Shown here in pieces: positions 10,736 to 22,799 of a stretch of 64,000 nucleotides of DNA (position 1 is its first letter; each line of letters begins with the position of its first letter). Source of the stretch: Agelaius tricolor (taxonomy: Eukaryota > Chordata > Aves > Passeriformes > Icteridae). The stretch lies in NCBI GenBank assembly GCA_023055355.1, contig JALJCS010000029.1, positions 8,309,001 through 8,373,000 on the forward strand. The letters run 5' to 3'. The notes under the pieces were generated by a model. It ran no database searches, was not told the origin of the DNA, and saw only the letters and a program-made list of their open reading frames with translations. The position numbers were made by a program, and so were the translations under genes.

Positions 10736-13700
10736 GTTGGTATCACATTCCTGTTTATCTTATTTCTCAGCGCTGCTGAGTGGCAAGACAAGCCTGGGAA
10801 GGGGAGGCCAAAAAGGGAACTGGAGTCTTCAAGGGAAAACTGTGTTTCAGGTGGACTCATCTCATAAATACAACATGGGTTCTAAGGCTGGAAAGTCTGT
10901 CTGCTCTTGTCATTTCTGCTGTGAGCTCCCCAGCTGATCTTCCTGGTGCCAGGCAAGCACAAGCCCCATGGAAGTGGCATCCAGGTCCAAGCAATGCTAA
11001 TTGCTTCTCCAGCCATTGACTGAGAGAATCACTTTACACATGAAAAAGAAATTAATTTTTTTTTTTTCTTTCTTTAGGGTTTTTGTTTGATGGGGATTTT
11101 TGGGGATTTTTTTTAAGATTTTTGAGCATTTTTCTTGGATTTTGAGTTAGTTTTTCAGACACAGTATCCAGCGGGTCTGCTGGCACAGGGCAGCACTGGG
11201 GATTCTGGGATGCTCCACAGAGGAGCGCTCGCCTCCAAGGTCGGCAGGGAAGTTTGCGTTATTACACTGCAGAAGGAGATTGGGAAAACAAATAGCAACA
11301 CTTTCCTCTCAGCATAGCAGTCTAGCAAAGTAACCCTTCTCGTCTGCTCGAGGCAGTCTAGCTAACAGCTTGACAGCTTCCTGAGCTTCCTGCATTCCCC
11401 GGCGAGCCTACGTACGCTGCAGGCTGGAAGTTGAGCATCCCATTTTTTTGGCACAAGCTTACTTTTCAGCTGAAGAACCAAAACCTCTGACAATTTTTAA
11501 TTACAGCTAATCCATGTTGGACTTTGTTGTTCCAGTTTCTTTTAACTCTGATAAAATGACTGAATTTTTACTGACAGAAATCCCTAGCACAGAGCACTCA
11601 TTCTCCTGCCTGCTCCCCTTGAGGTGTTGCTTGGGTGAGGTCAGAGGCAGGACTGAGTGAAGCAATCATTCCGTAGCAATGTGCCATATCGAGTGGAGAG
11701 GCTTACACTTCTTATCCCAAATAACTTACCTACCTGGATGCATTTTCCCACTTGGCATAAAGATCAGAAATCTTCGGGCACACTTGTGTTTTGTCTGTGT
11801 GTCAATCTCCCTGTGTGTGTTAGATGTCAAGAGCCATTGTTGCTGATTTTGTAGCTACATGTTTGTGGCTAGATGTTGATCCCTAAATTTGAAAAAGATC
11901 AGGTAGCCCCAATGATGGCACAACTCCCAGCATCCTTTCTGGGTGTTGTTTCTGCATCAGGAAAGGCTCAGTGTAGGCATGTATTAGACTCTGCAAAGAG
12001 GACAAGCTGGGCAGATGCTCACTGGCAAACCCTTGCCCCATTTTCAAAGCAGTTCCTGATGTCTTTCCTTATTTTTCTTTGTTCAGAGGAAGCCATAAAA
12101 AGCCTGTTCTTAACTCGAGGGCTTCCCCCCTCCACGGAGAGGATCACTGCCAGGGAGGTGGCCAGCTGAAATGACAACCTATCCCAGTCAAACGAGCTGC
12201 CACAAACTTTCCTGCCTTAAAACCAGCCAGTTTGTTCTCAATTCCCCCGTGCTTGCCCTTGTGGGGTGCTTTTCCCGTGAAGACTCTGGATTTCTTTCCA
12301 AGCTTGTGTTGCTGGAGTGTGTATGGAGTATACCAGGTGTTTCTGTATGTTGGCCATTTGTTCTTTCTGATGTCCGATGGGAGTGAGCATGTCTGTGAAT
12401 GACTAGAAATGCATGGGCATGAATACAGCCAAATGGATTTTCTCCAAAAACGATTTAAAATGAATTGGGGGAAGAAAAAAGGAAATCAACCAACCAACCA
12501 AAAAAAAAAAAACCAACAAAAAACAAAACCAAAAACCAACCCAAAAAAGAGATTGCTAGCAAAGAAAATGGAATGTAAGGCCAGTGTGGAGCCAGCACAA
12601 TGCTTCAATCCGGGAAAGAGGGTTTTGAGCCATTGAAAGTTTTGGAGTGTATCCTAGAGGACTGGGGGGAAGGAGTCCTGTGTGTGTGTGCATGTCCCAG
12701 CAGTAGCCAAGGCCCTGCCATTCCTGTTTCCTCACGGAATGGAGTTGACGGCAGCGATGCATGAGTGACCTAACGCACGAACGTTGTTAACTCTTTTGTT
12801 GAAAAATGAGAGCTTAACTGTGAATTTTCTGATGCACTTTCTCCTTTCTCTGCACTGTTCATTGCCAGAGCTCCAATAACAGCATGGTCATGGCCGGCAG
12901 GAAGGCTTGTGCTTCCGCTGCACCCCACGAAGCCGGGCTTTCCCAGCTTCAGCCCTCCTCCCTCTCGGTGTGCCCCCGTGGGTCAGGGTGCCCGTGGGGC
13001 TGAAATCACAGGCCCCACTCTTTGAGCTGGATACAGGCAGAACCGGTGGAGCCGGGAGTGTAACAACCTGGAGTGTCTGCGCCACTCGGTCTGGGGAGAA
13101 AGCGCTTTTTCTGCCGTGCCCTTTCAATTTTCCTCCCTGCCACTCTCCCCACCATAACCAACGTGCCAGTTTTTATGTCCTAGCCCCTGTTGCCTCTCAG
13201 TGGCCAGAGAGCTCAGCCCTCACAAGGTGCTGGGCTTTGGGGAGCCCCTCAGGTGAGAGGCCCAGCTCACACTTGCCCCCTGTACAAGCAGGACATCTCT
13301 AAGCAGCCATGACCTTGAACACACTGACGTTGTGTCCATCTTTCAAATTCTGCCCCCACCCTGCTGTAAGCAGAGAGCTCTAAATGCTCAGAGTGATTCC
13401 CCAGGATGTGGGTGCTGCACACACAGGGCATTGTGCTTGAGGCCCTGTCCATCCATCTGTCTGCCCAGCAATGGGGGGCTCAGGGCTGCTCCCCATTCCC
13501 CTGGCAAGGCAAGAACCAGGCAATGCCGCCTCAGCACAGGCAGAATTTCTGCTCATTCCCATGGAAGAGTAGGGTTTTGAGCCATTTGGAAAAGCCTCCT
13601 CTGAAGCTGGCAAAGCAGGAAAACACCCTAGTCACAAATGAAGATTGGTAAGAAAATATTTGACCCATAATGCAGCAGGTAAATTATTTTACAGGCTGGA

Positions 13701-15918
13701 AATCCTTCCCTGAAGGCCTGTGTGGGTTTTTAATTGTGGCCTTAGCATGTTTGGTACAAGAATCGGTAGCACTATTGTGTTACACTCTTGTTCCTTTTTC
13801 TGATAGTCCTCAGTCCCTGAAAATGTTTGGCTGAAGCCAAAGCCTGGCTGCCCCAGACCAGAGCGCCAGCCACGTGTACATCCTGCCAGGTGCCACAGAA
13901 AAGGGCTTTCTGCACTGCCACCACCAAGCAGCTCTGCCAGTCCCACTGCCTCCTTCCCTCTTGGAAATGCCCTACTTAAAAGTGTAGCTAATAGTGAATC
14001 CTCAGTCTGTTTCACAGCTCCCATCCTTGGGGCAGTGAATAAAACATCACAGCGCTGCCTGCGCGCTGCGGGTCTGCGCGGCGCCGCATGAAACGGAATC
14101 CCTAATTGCTTATTTAGAGCCTGAGATGGGAGAGAAATTGGCTTTTCCTAAAGAACTGGATGTAGCATGGGAGCCCACAGAAACCTAAATGTACCTGGGG
14201 GTGCCTGGTCCTTGTGTGAGCACCTTGTTCAGCTGCAGGACGCACTCACCGAGCCTGCCGAGGATTTATCATTTCCAGGGAAATGGAGCAGAGTGAAAAG
14301 TTCCCTTTCATTCCTCTGGCAGGAGCAGTGGCAGACTCTGAGTTCATCCCCTCACAAGTGAAAAGAGGGGGCTTTAGTAGCCAGTATGAAAGTTTAATGA
14401 GAAAAATCAAGAAGTAATTTACCACCTATTTAAATGCCTCACAACAGGTTTTAACACCGGCTGGTGGCATTTGTGAGTGTCCCAGGTGCAGGGAGAAGCA
14501 AAATTGTGGAATTGTTGCAAATTTTATTCTGAAAAGGATATTTTTTTTTTCTTCATAAAAAATGCAACATTGCCCTTTTTCATCAGTGAGAAAATGTAGT
14601 TCCTTGAAAAGGAACTCTCTACAGAATCAATTTTGGAGAGAGAAAAGTTGAAGGGCTCCTCTGCCAAGTGCAGCTTTGCATGGTCAATGGTTCTGTGAGT
14701 CAACTGTTGTATTTATAGATCATTTATAGGAAAAAAGCTCCTGAAAATCTGAAAAGGACTCCCTGAAACCCAAGAGTGGCACACAAGCCTATTTCCTGCT
14801 ATTAATCTAAATGGCTTCCCACTTCAGGAGGTAATACCAATGTAGCTTCCTGATGATTTGATGCATTTAAAAACCAGTCACTGAAAATTAGTTTAATTTT
14901 TAAAGGGCAGTGTATATATAAAAATATACATATTGCTGCTTTGCAGTGGGGCCAAGTCTGCACATTGACCACACTGCACTCACAGCTTGGCTATTTAACA
15001 GAGAGTCAGCTCTGGTAGCAGTCTGTGAGCTGATGATCCCAGGTTCCCCAGTGCCCAGGGATGTGGGATCTCTTCATGGGATTTTTTTTTCTTTGCTTAT
15101 GCATTTGCTTTTAGTGACCAGCACAAGAGTGAGTCCTGGAAGTCGCAGCTCACAGGGTAACATTGCCCCATCCCACATTTCAGTAAGTCTGGGTGGCCTC
15201 CTGGCTCTGCTTTGCCCTGTCACTGGTGCTGAGCTGTTCACCCCTGGAGATGCTCTGCCTGCAGACCCCAGCACTTCCTCAGACCCCCAAACCAAGCAGC
15301 ACTAATGCCCTCACAGACAGCCCTGGCTATGGTGGCCATGACCACGTGCCTCCCTGATTGCTGTATAGCTTTGAGGACAGATGCTTTTCCCATAAATCCA
15401 TCACATTTGGGCAAATGAAAAAAAGCCAGTTTGTCCAATAGTTTGGCAGAGGACACAGCCCACAGCCTGCAAACAGGCCATGACATGCACTGCACAATAT
15501 TCATATTCTGTCATTGGTAAATGTCCTGACTTGTCACCATGACCAAAACTAATTGGATTGGTTGCAAAATTGGAGGCAAGTTTTCCATTGCTCTCTGTGT
15601 GCAGGACTGAAATCAGCCTGGACTAAATTGGGAAATTGTCCCCGTGACGGCCGAAAGGCAGAGTCTGGGGCTCTGCATGCTGTTATGAGTGGTCTCAAAC
15701 CACGTTCCAACAGTGTAGAGCGAGGAGCATTTCTGTCTGTAATGAAGGCCACGATTGCACTGGTGTCACACGATGGCTCTGCCCGCACTGGCAGACGGTG
15801 GCAAGTGACTGACGCATTCTCTTTTTCCCCCTCAAGAAATTCATCCTCAGTTCTTAAGTGTGTTGTTTTTTGTCGCTTGAGAAACGCAGAGAAAAACGAG
15901 TCTGTTTTTACTTGTAAG
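10736..15918 (+). other. CADM1: CADM1 intron between exons 8B and 8C
   Basis: This intron of 5183 bp has a T-rich block at 11050-11135 and an A-rich low-complexity block at 12471-12551. No other gene or element is recognised. The 300 bases before exon 8C retain several CpG dinucleotides and a TGCATG at 15674-15679, which may be regulatory. Several 80-130 codon ORFs occur on both strands without family resemblance. Confidence 0.8.
12471..12551. repeat. A-rich low-complexity tract
   Basis: A stretch of AAAC/CCAA-type simple sequence with an uninterrupted run of A. It could be a decayed poly(A) tail of a retroposed element, but no element body is recognised on its 5' side. Confidence 0.6.
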
Positions 15919-15972
15919 GCTTTACTCAGTTGCCCAATTCGGCCGAGGAGCTGGACTATGGGGATCTCTCAG
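15919..15972 (+). CDS. CADM1: CADM1 cassette exon 8C: 18-residue acidic stalk insert
   Basis: This 54-bp exon is preceded by CTTGTAAG and followed by a consensus donor GTAAGG. In the CADM1 phase (G from the preceding exon, lone G at the end) it encodes GFTQLPNSAEELDYGDLS. From memory the mammalian segment is GLTQLPNSAEELDSEDLS, so 15 of 18 positions agree, which identifies it despite its size. It is the third stalk cassette and reads directly into the Asp that opens the transmembrane exon. Unlike 8A and 8B it is acidic rather than Thr-rich. It is too short to show as a separate ORF. In mammals this exon is the least often included of the three. Confidence 0.92.
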
Positions 15973-17752
15973 GTAAGGGCTAGTCTGTAGGTAACCCGCT
16001 GCTCTCCTTCGCTAGACACTGGTTCCACTCTGATTTCTGCATCTTGGCCATATTGCATTGTGCAGTCGCTATGGTGCAGCCATTCCCCCCACGCTCTTGC
16101 AGCTTGGAAGTGCGCTCCTTTCTGTTGGGGTTCTCCTCCTTTTTTTTTTTTTTTTTAATTTTTTTATTTTGGCACCCATTTCTGTGTGGCATCCTCGGGG
16201 CAGGAGGTGCAGGGCACCAAGGCCAACAATTGTGGTTCCCTCCTGGCTGGGATTTTTTGAACATTGAATTGGAGACCGGTTGAGTTGAATCTTGGTTTGT
16301 AAAACACTTGAATCTGCCGTGTTGTGTGAAACCCCCCTTAAAACAGGTGGCCAGCACTAACCCTTGGCTGCTTGGGGATTCCTCATCATATCAGCATCAG
16401 ATTGGCAGTAAAAAAGAGGTGGTTGTTTCATCAGTGAGGCCAAACCAAGTGAATGGTTCAAGCCTCTTTTTATCCACACTGGTCTGAAAGAGGCATAAAT
16501 GCATCCTCATGGCTGGTCCTTGCCAATTAGTGCTGATTGAGATTAAAGCATAACAGCATCTTCAGTGGATGCAGTTGGGTGCATTCAGAGCAGAGCCTCT
16601 ACCAGTGGTACAAACCTAAATCTTTGTTTTTCATGTTTTCTTATAGAAATGCAGCTATATTTTTTTTTGCCCCCCCTTGCAGAGCATCCCTGCAAACTCC
16701 TGGTACCTGCTGGGCTCTGTGGCTGCGTGCGGCCGCTCCAGCGCAGGGTGCACAGTCCTGGCCATGGGGCAGGAGCAGCCATTTGTCCCCCTGGGAAGAG
16801 CCCAGCCCAGGGGCTTGGAGCCCAGTGCTGTTCCTCTCAGGGGTTCAGCATGGAGCAAAAACATACACCAAAAAACCCTGAGTCCTCATTCCATCAAATG
16901 GTTCCCTCTCACCCAATCAAATCAGGAACGTCTCATCCCATAAGCCACTACAGGTGTGCTGTGGCCAAGAGGTCAGAAATGATGGATTCATTCTGGATGT
17001 TTTCTAACATTGAGCAATGCTAACAATTATTATTGCAGGCCTGGGACAGATCCCATAGGTAAGATGCACCAGGGCTCTGGTGAACATCCCTGAGTGGATG
17101 GGGAAAATTGTTTTGCTCTTAGTTCTTTTACTTTTTAAGTTCTATTTTTTAAGGAAAAATACACTTTTTGGTGAGTGAAGAGAAGAACCTGAAACAATTT
17201 CTCAAGGGAATTGCCCAGAATGAGTGTTTACTCCCCAGCCTGTGCTGCTCAGAGGGGCTCACACCTTTCCCAGAGCACACAGCTCAGTGTAGTCCCTTTT
17301 CTGAGTCTGGAATGGAAGCCAAAGTTTCCCCCACCTCTACAGAATGCAGCTCAGGCAGAGCCACTGCCCACAGTGAGCACCTGTTGTGTGCTGCCAAGCA
17401 GCCTTTTTGGAGCATCTGGTTTGGCTACTGATTTTTTCCCTAAGAATTTCAAAATTTTGCTTGTTGCTCTTTGGGTTACTCCTGCCTGCCCAAAGGGTGA
17501 CCATTCCTGGTCAGGTGTGGTCAGGATCATGCTGGGTCAGGTATGGGGGAGGCACTAGAGAGAGCCCCAGGCCCTTCTCTGCTACAGACAGAGTGGTCTC
17601 TGCCCCATAGCTTCAGAGACTGAAACCAGGTCACGTTTTTGGCCCGGGCTCAGCACATGGGGGCTCTCAGATGGGTGCTCCAGGGGAGTGCTGGAATTGA
17701 GCTCTCCATCGGGCACGCTGCCCTCTGCTCCAGCCGGAGCGGGTGCTGGGAG

Positions 17753-17900
17753 CCCTGGGCACCACCCTGGGGATGCAGGGCATGGCCCACCCCCATGGGG
17801 GACCCTGGGCACCACCCTGGGGATGCAGGGCATGGCCCACCCCCATGGGGACCCTGGGCACCACCCTGGGGATGCAGGGCATGGCCCACCCCCATGGGGA
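17753..17900. repeat. Minisatellite, three copies of a 49-50 bp unit
   Basis: Three nearly identical tandem units begin at 17753, 17803 and 17852 with CCCTGGGCACCACCCTGGGG. The first is one base longer by an extra G. The copies are almost perfect, which implies recent expansion. The 50/49/49 lengths keep frames open through the array on both strands, producing several false ORFs. It ends only 60 bases before the exon-like segment at 17961. Confidence 0.9.
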
Positions 17901-17960
17901 CCCTGGCGTGGCGGGCGTGGGGGCTGCTGCAGTGTTTGCTCAGTGTGCTGTTCCTTCCAG

Positions 17961-18044
17961 GTACATCTGTCCCACCCACAGCTTCAAGCGAGGCTCTGCC
18001 GACTGTGCAATTAAGTAATGCATCCCTTGCCTTCCGCCCTTCAG
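17961..18044 (+). other. Candidate extra CADM1 stalk cassette exon (unproven)
   Basis: This 84-bp segment is bounded by a good acceptor (TGCTGTTCCTTCCAG) and a reasonable donor (TCAG/GTAGCC). Read with a preceding G, as at every CADM1 junction here, it is open for 28 residues and ends with a lone G, so it is phase 1-1. The peptide starts GTSVPPTASSEALPTVQ and contains an N-glycosylation sequon (NAS), a Ser/Thr/Pro-rich character like the stalk exons. I know of no such exon in CADM1. An open frame and a length divisible by 3 arise by chance roughly once in ten for a segment this short, so this is a hypothesis. Confidence 0.25.
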
Positions 18045-18241
18045 GTAGCCTGAGTGCAGAGCCGTCCTCGCTCTTCGGCCGAGCTCTGTGTGTCTGTGCC
18101 TCTTGCAATCCTCCTCTTGTTCCTCACATCCCTTAGGGTACGGAGAGGGCTGGCCTGGCACCTCTCAGTTCCTCATTCCAGCCTGGCACAGACTGGCAGG
18201 CAGGGTTCCTGCAGCACTGGGCACTGAGGGGGCAAACCTGA

Positions 18242-18263
18242 GTGTGTGTGTGTGTGTGTGTGT
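18242..18263. repeat. (GT)11 microsatellite
   Basis: An uninterrupted run of 11 GT units in the CADM1 intron, followed by TGTGCACACC, so the local sequence can also form Z-DNA-like alternation. Likely length-polymorphic. Confidence 0.9.
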
Positions 18264-18540
18264 TGTGCACACCTGTGCATGCAGGTGCACACACACAGAC
18301 ACTGCCGTGGGCTCGGGGCACGGTGCTCCAGGGACCCCTCCCCACACCCCCCGAGCTCCCCTGGCTCTGCTCCGGAGCATCAGCACCTCCTGTGAACCAG
18401 GGAACGTTCCCTGACCAAAAACCATCAGCGCCTTTGCAGAGGGGATGCTGGTGGATCCATGGCATGGGCTGCACAGGGGCTCCCCTCTCCAGAGAGGAGT
18501 CTGTGGAAGCAGCCATGCAGCTCTGAGCTCTGCCACGGTG

Positions 18541-18840
18541 AGCACATTTATTCAAACAAAGCGCGTTATTTTTTATGAAGCGATCTTGAAATGGGTCGCT
18601 GAAGGGGAGCTTATTGATTGAAGAAGGATGAACTCCTCAAATTTCTCTGGTTTAAATTAGACCAAATTCAATTACGATACGACAGGCAGGTTAACGCTGC
18701 TCTTTAACGGCCCCTCAATAAATTCGAGGAGGGGTAGCCTGCTCCATGCCACGCTGTGGGAATGAATAACATTATTGCTCATCCTGTCATGGGCAGGCAG
18801 TGATTTCTGTCCTCCCATGTCGTGGCTAAGTGCTTTATAG
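18541..18840. promoter_or_regulatory. Possible intronic conserved regulatory element
   Basis: An AT-rich island between GC-rich stretches retains CpG dinucleotides (AAGCGCG, GAAGCGATC, TTACGATACGACAGG, TTAACGGCC) and contains homeodomain-like TTATTGATTGAAG and TTAAATTAG motifs. Such texture is typical of conserved noncoding elements, but conservation cannot be judged from one sequence. Confidence 0.25.
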
Positions 18841-21800
18841 TGTTCACAGAGTAACGGCAGCCTGTTCTTCCACCAGCACCCCCTGCCAAGTCCAACATCT
18901 AGTGCTGCTGCATCATTTCAAAAACTTCATTCCACAAAAGAATTGACCCCAGATTCATTTGGGAGGTGTCAGTGCAGTCCTGATGTTTCCTACCTCCAGG
19001 GAAAAGGAATAATTGGCTCACCAGGTTTTCAGGAGTGCTCAGATGACTTAAAGCCATTAAACACCCAAATCGTGACCTGTGGGTTCTTCAGGCATACTGA
19101 TGGGATAATCATTTAACAAACTAAACTGTAATCAGATTTACAAGAGGTCACTTGTTTAGGAATTCTTCAAAGCTGTTGGTGTAGGTTTCCTTCCCCTGCC
19201 GCGATGCAGATGTTACCTGCACATCTGGGAAGCTCAGGAGCTTCAGTGGGGTTGGTGTGTATGAGCTTGCTTCTGCCCACAGGTTCAGCCCACACTGCCT
19301 AATGTCAGGAGCTTGACCTTAATTTTCACCCAGAAATAGAAGGTAAATTTTTGTGCAAGTGAGGCAATAAATCCTGATGTGCCAAAAATAATGTCTTAAC
19401 TACATTTTCATAAAAATCTCCCTCTGTTGTCTGCTTTTACAGCAGAAATGCACATAGAGGAAGGTCAGGGCTGTCCAGAGACACCCCAAAAGGTTGCAGT
19501 TGGGCTAACGTGAAGCTGGAGGGAGGTGAGGAGGAAGGACAGGAGTCAGGAGCACCACACAGCTGTGGTTCCATAAAACCTGGGCTTTCGCACATCACAG
19601 CAGGACAGGCTGCATCTCCCAGTGCTGCCTTTGCTCCACACCTCTGTCTCTGAGCCCAGGGAGAGCCGCAGTCGGCTGGGGAGGTGCTGGACACGCAGGG
19701 AAGGAGCTGTTGGCAGCAGCAGCAGCAGTGTCAGGAGCGGTGCCAGCGGCCGTGGAGAGCTGGGGCCGGCTCCTCCCGGCTGCAGGAGGCCCCTGGAGGA
19801 AGGAGCCGCTGCCTCCAGGTGCTCGAGGACGCTGGTGTGTGCAGGGGGCTCCCGTCACCAAGGTGAGCCCAGAGCCGCCGCCTGAGCCTCGCGGGACCCG
19901 CTGCTGAGAGCGTGGGGAGCGCTGAAGGTAAACCTGCAGTGGTTTGACCCAAATAGGGCTGAGGCTGTTGGTGTGGGCAGAAAGGAGATTTAAAACACAG
20001 GCAGCCTGGTCCAACCCATTCTTACTTTTACTCTTGGGATGCTGCTGCTGACGAAAAGAGTGGAATATTCATAGATACATCTATATTTAAAGCCTCATTA
20101 AAGTGGAATTGAGTGGAACCTTTTCATTGAGAAGTTGGGAGCAGAGAAGTCTTCCCTCTGCTAAATCTCAGTGTAAGCACTGACCCAGACTGTCAGAGTG
20201 CTGCTCTTACCATCACCAACATTTTTCTTGAGAGCCCACAGAAAGCCGATTTTAGCACTTAACATTGGCAGAAATGTTAGAAACCTGGAGATCATTAGAA
20301 CATTTTAAGAGTCCCCCAAAGCCCCCGTAGCTGAGAACCTGCAGGTGTGAATTGCAGATGACGATTATCAATACTTGGATGGACAGTCCCCAGCTCAGCA
20401 TCTGCTCCGTACTGCTCCTAACCTCTGGAATTAGTTCCTTAGTTCTGTGATGAGTAGGAAGCAGTCCCAAACCCCTTTCTCTCCTGTCTATGTGCTGTTT
20501 GCTGAGCCGTACTTTTTGTTTAAAGGAAAACTTCAAGGTTGCCATTCCAGCAGTGTAATCACTATTTTGTTGATTACACGAGCAGTTGGTAAAAATAATC
20601 AGCAAAAATAAATTTCAAGCTACCCAAGTCTCTTCCTGGCCACCCTAGAAGAGGCTCTGGAGCTCTGCTGCTGCTGTACAGTGATCTGCACCATGGGATG
20701 GACCCAGTACTGCAATGAAACCCTGGCATCCCCTGTTGTGGGCTGCAGCCGTGCCAATCCCTTGGGGGAGCAGCACAGCACTTGGAAAGACAAATTGATT
20801 TTTTTTTCCTGCTTGAGTTCAGCTCTGGCAAGTGGATTGTACCATTACCACTGCAGTTTTCCTTTAAGGTGCTTTGGTGCCAAGCAAAGCATCGACCCAA
20901 AAACGGTTCAGCCAAGGTGCACCCATAGCTGCAGAGTAGCCCTGAGGGCGCATGTTGCTGACAACATGCTGTGATGTCTGTTCCTTCCCTGCCCTTCCCT
21001 CCTTCTTTCTGCCCCACCCACAAAAATTCACAAGCGAACCCAAAACAAAACCCTAATAGGCAAATTCCTGATGATTCGCTGGAGAGGCCAGGATTCAGCT
21101 TGCTCCAATATATATTAACATCCTAATGGGAAAGCTCTGCATGTATACATTTACTGCGCCCTGACAAGAGGGAATTAAATGTCAGAAGGATTTGTAGCAT
21201 CTGTAATTGAATTGGTGCTGAGAAAAGCAAATCTTGAGGAAGAATAACATATTAGGATTAGCAAATAATGTGGCATTTTGTCAGTTCCTGCCATCTCAAC
21301 TGTTCCCTCTTCAGCAATAAAGTTGTGATTTCTGGTTTAATCAGAGATAGGAGGCGGGAATAGCTTGGGTGAATTGGAGACAGCATTTAAAGCAAATTCC
21401 GGTTGTTAAGGTCAAGTCTCTCCTTGGCTTTGAGGAATTATTCCTTGTTCCATAGACCTGACACTTGGTTAATTACCAAAGAAATAGCGGGGGACAGGAG
21501 GATGTGGAGGGGCCGTTCCTGTGCTGGTGGCACACAGACAGGTGTGCTGGGATTGTGTTGGAATTGCTGGCAGTGGGTTTCGGCTTTGCTGTGCCTGCAG
21601 GCAGAGCTCTTGGTGCTGGGTCATGCCCCAGAGCATGCAGGGTTTGATGAGGGGCTGGAGGCAAGGAGAGGAGATGCTGCAGCAGGAATGTTTTAGGCCA
21701 TGTGTAAGCTTGAAGATGTATTTAGCCACGTGTATAACAGTGTGAACTTGGGGCTGGCACCTCGCAGGGGTCTTCTTTAAGAAGAACAATTGAGGAAAAT

Positions 21801-22799
21801 GGCCCTGCACGTCTCAGCAGAGGAACTGACGCTTAACCAACTCTGCTGAGCAAACCTGGCAAGGCTTTAGGCCAAAGTCCCTTCTCAGGGGAGCCCTTGC
21901 TCCCTGCTCTTGGCGTGATGTCAGGCAGAGGGAAGACAAGAGGGATGTGTCAGGCACGGGCTCTGGCACGGCCCCATCTCTGCGGCACTGGGTCTGTGGG
22001 ACAGCGTGGAGGCTGCCGCCGCCAGCACGAGCACACGGCTTCGTCTTTCCAGAACCTTAATTTATGATGATGAAGAAAAAATGCCTCTTGATGCAAAATC
22101 CTGCTGGAAGCACATTACAGAGCCGTAACTCAGCATGTTTATGCCCCTCAGCTGTTCCAGATGTCAACAAGGCACTCATCGCCCAGGCTGGGATGCTGCT
22201 GGATGCTCCAAATGTAACCAAGCGGAACTGGGTGAAAGTTTCTGAAAAAATAAGAAAAAAATGGAGTGAAGCATGCCTAAAGCAGCTGCTCCAGCAGATG
22301 AGCCAGTTTATTTGCCTTGCAGAGAGCAGGTTCGTGGAGGCCAGATCAGCCAAGCTGGAGTGGCAGTGGGAAGGCTGTGTCGGAGTGGGGGCTCCCTGGA
22401 TGCCCAGTGTGACTGGATTTCCCCGGCTGCCCCCCTGGGCAAGCAGCAGATCCTGTCCCTGGGCATGGGATCAGCTCCGCACCCCACGAGTGTCCATGGG
22501 CACCTTTCCCTCAGCATGCAGGGATGTTCAGCTGCTTGCCACACAGCAGATGCTGGGAAGTGATCACAGCATGATCTGCTCCCACTGGAGATGAGACAGA
22601 AGGTCCTCCTTTGCTGTGTTTTTGGTTTGCAGGGGAATAATCTTTTTTGGCTGCAGTTTTTACCTTATCAGCCAAGCTGCTGGAAGGGTCTCCACAGTAT
22701 CTCTCACCACGCCCCAGCTCATCCCAGCATCTCTCTGCCCACCCTGGGGATCCTGCTCTCAGAGGTTACTCGAAAGGGGCTTTTTTTCTTAAATTGTTT

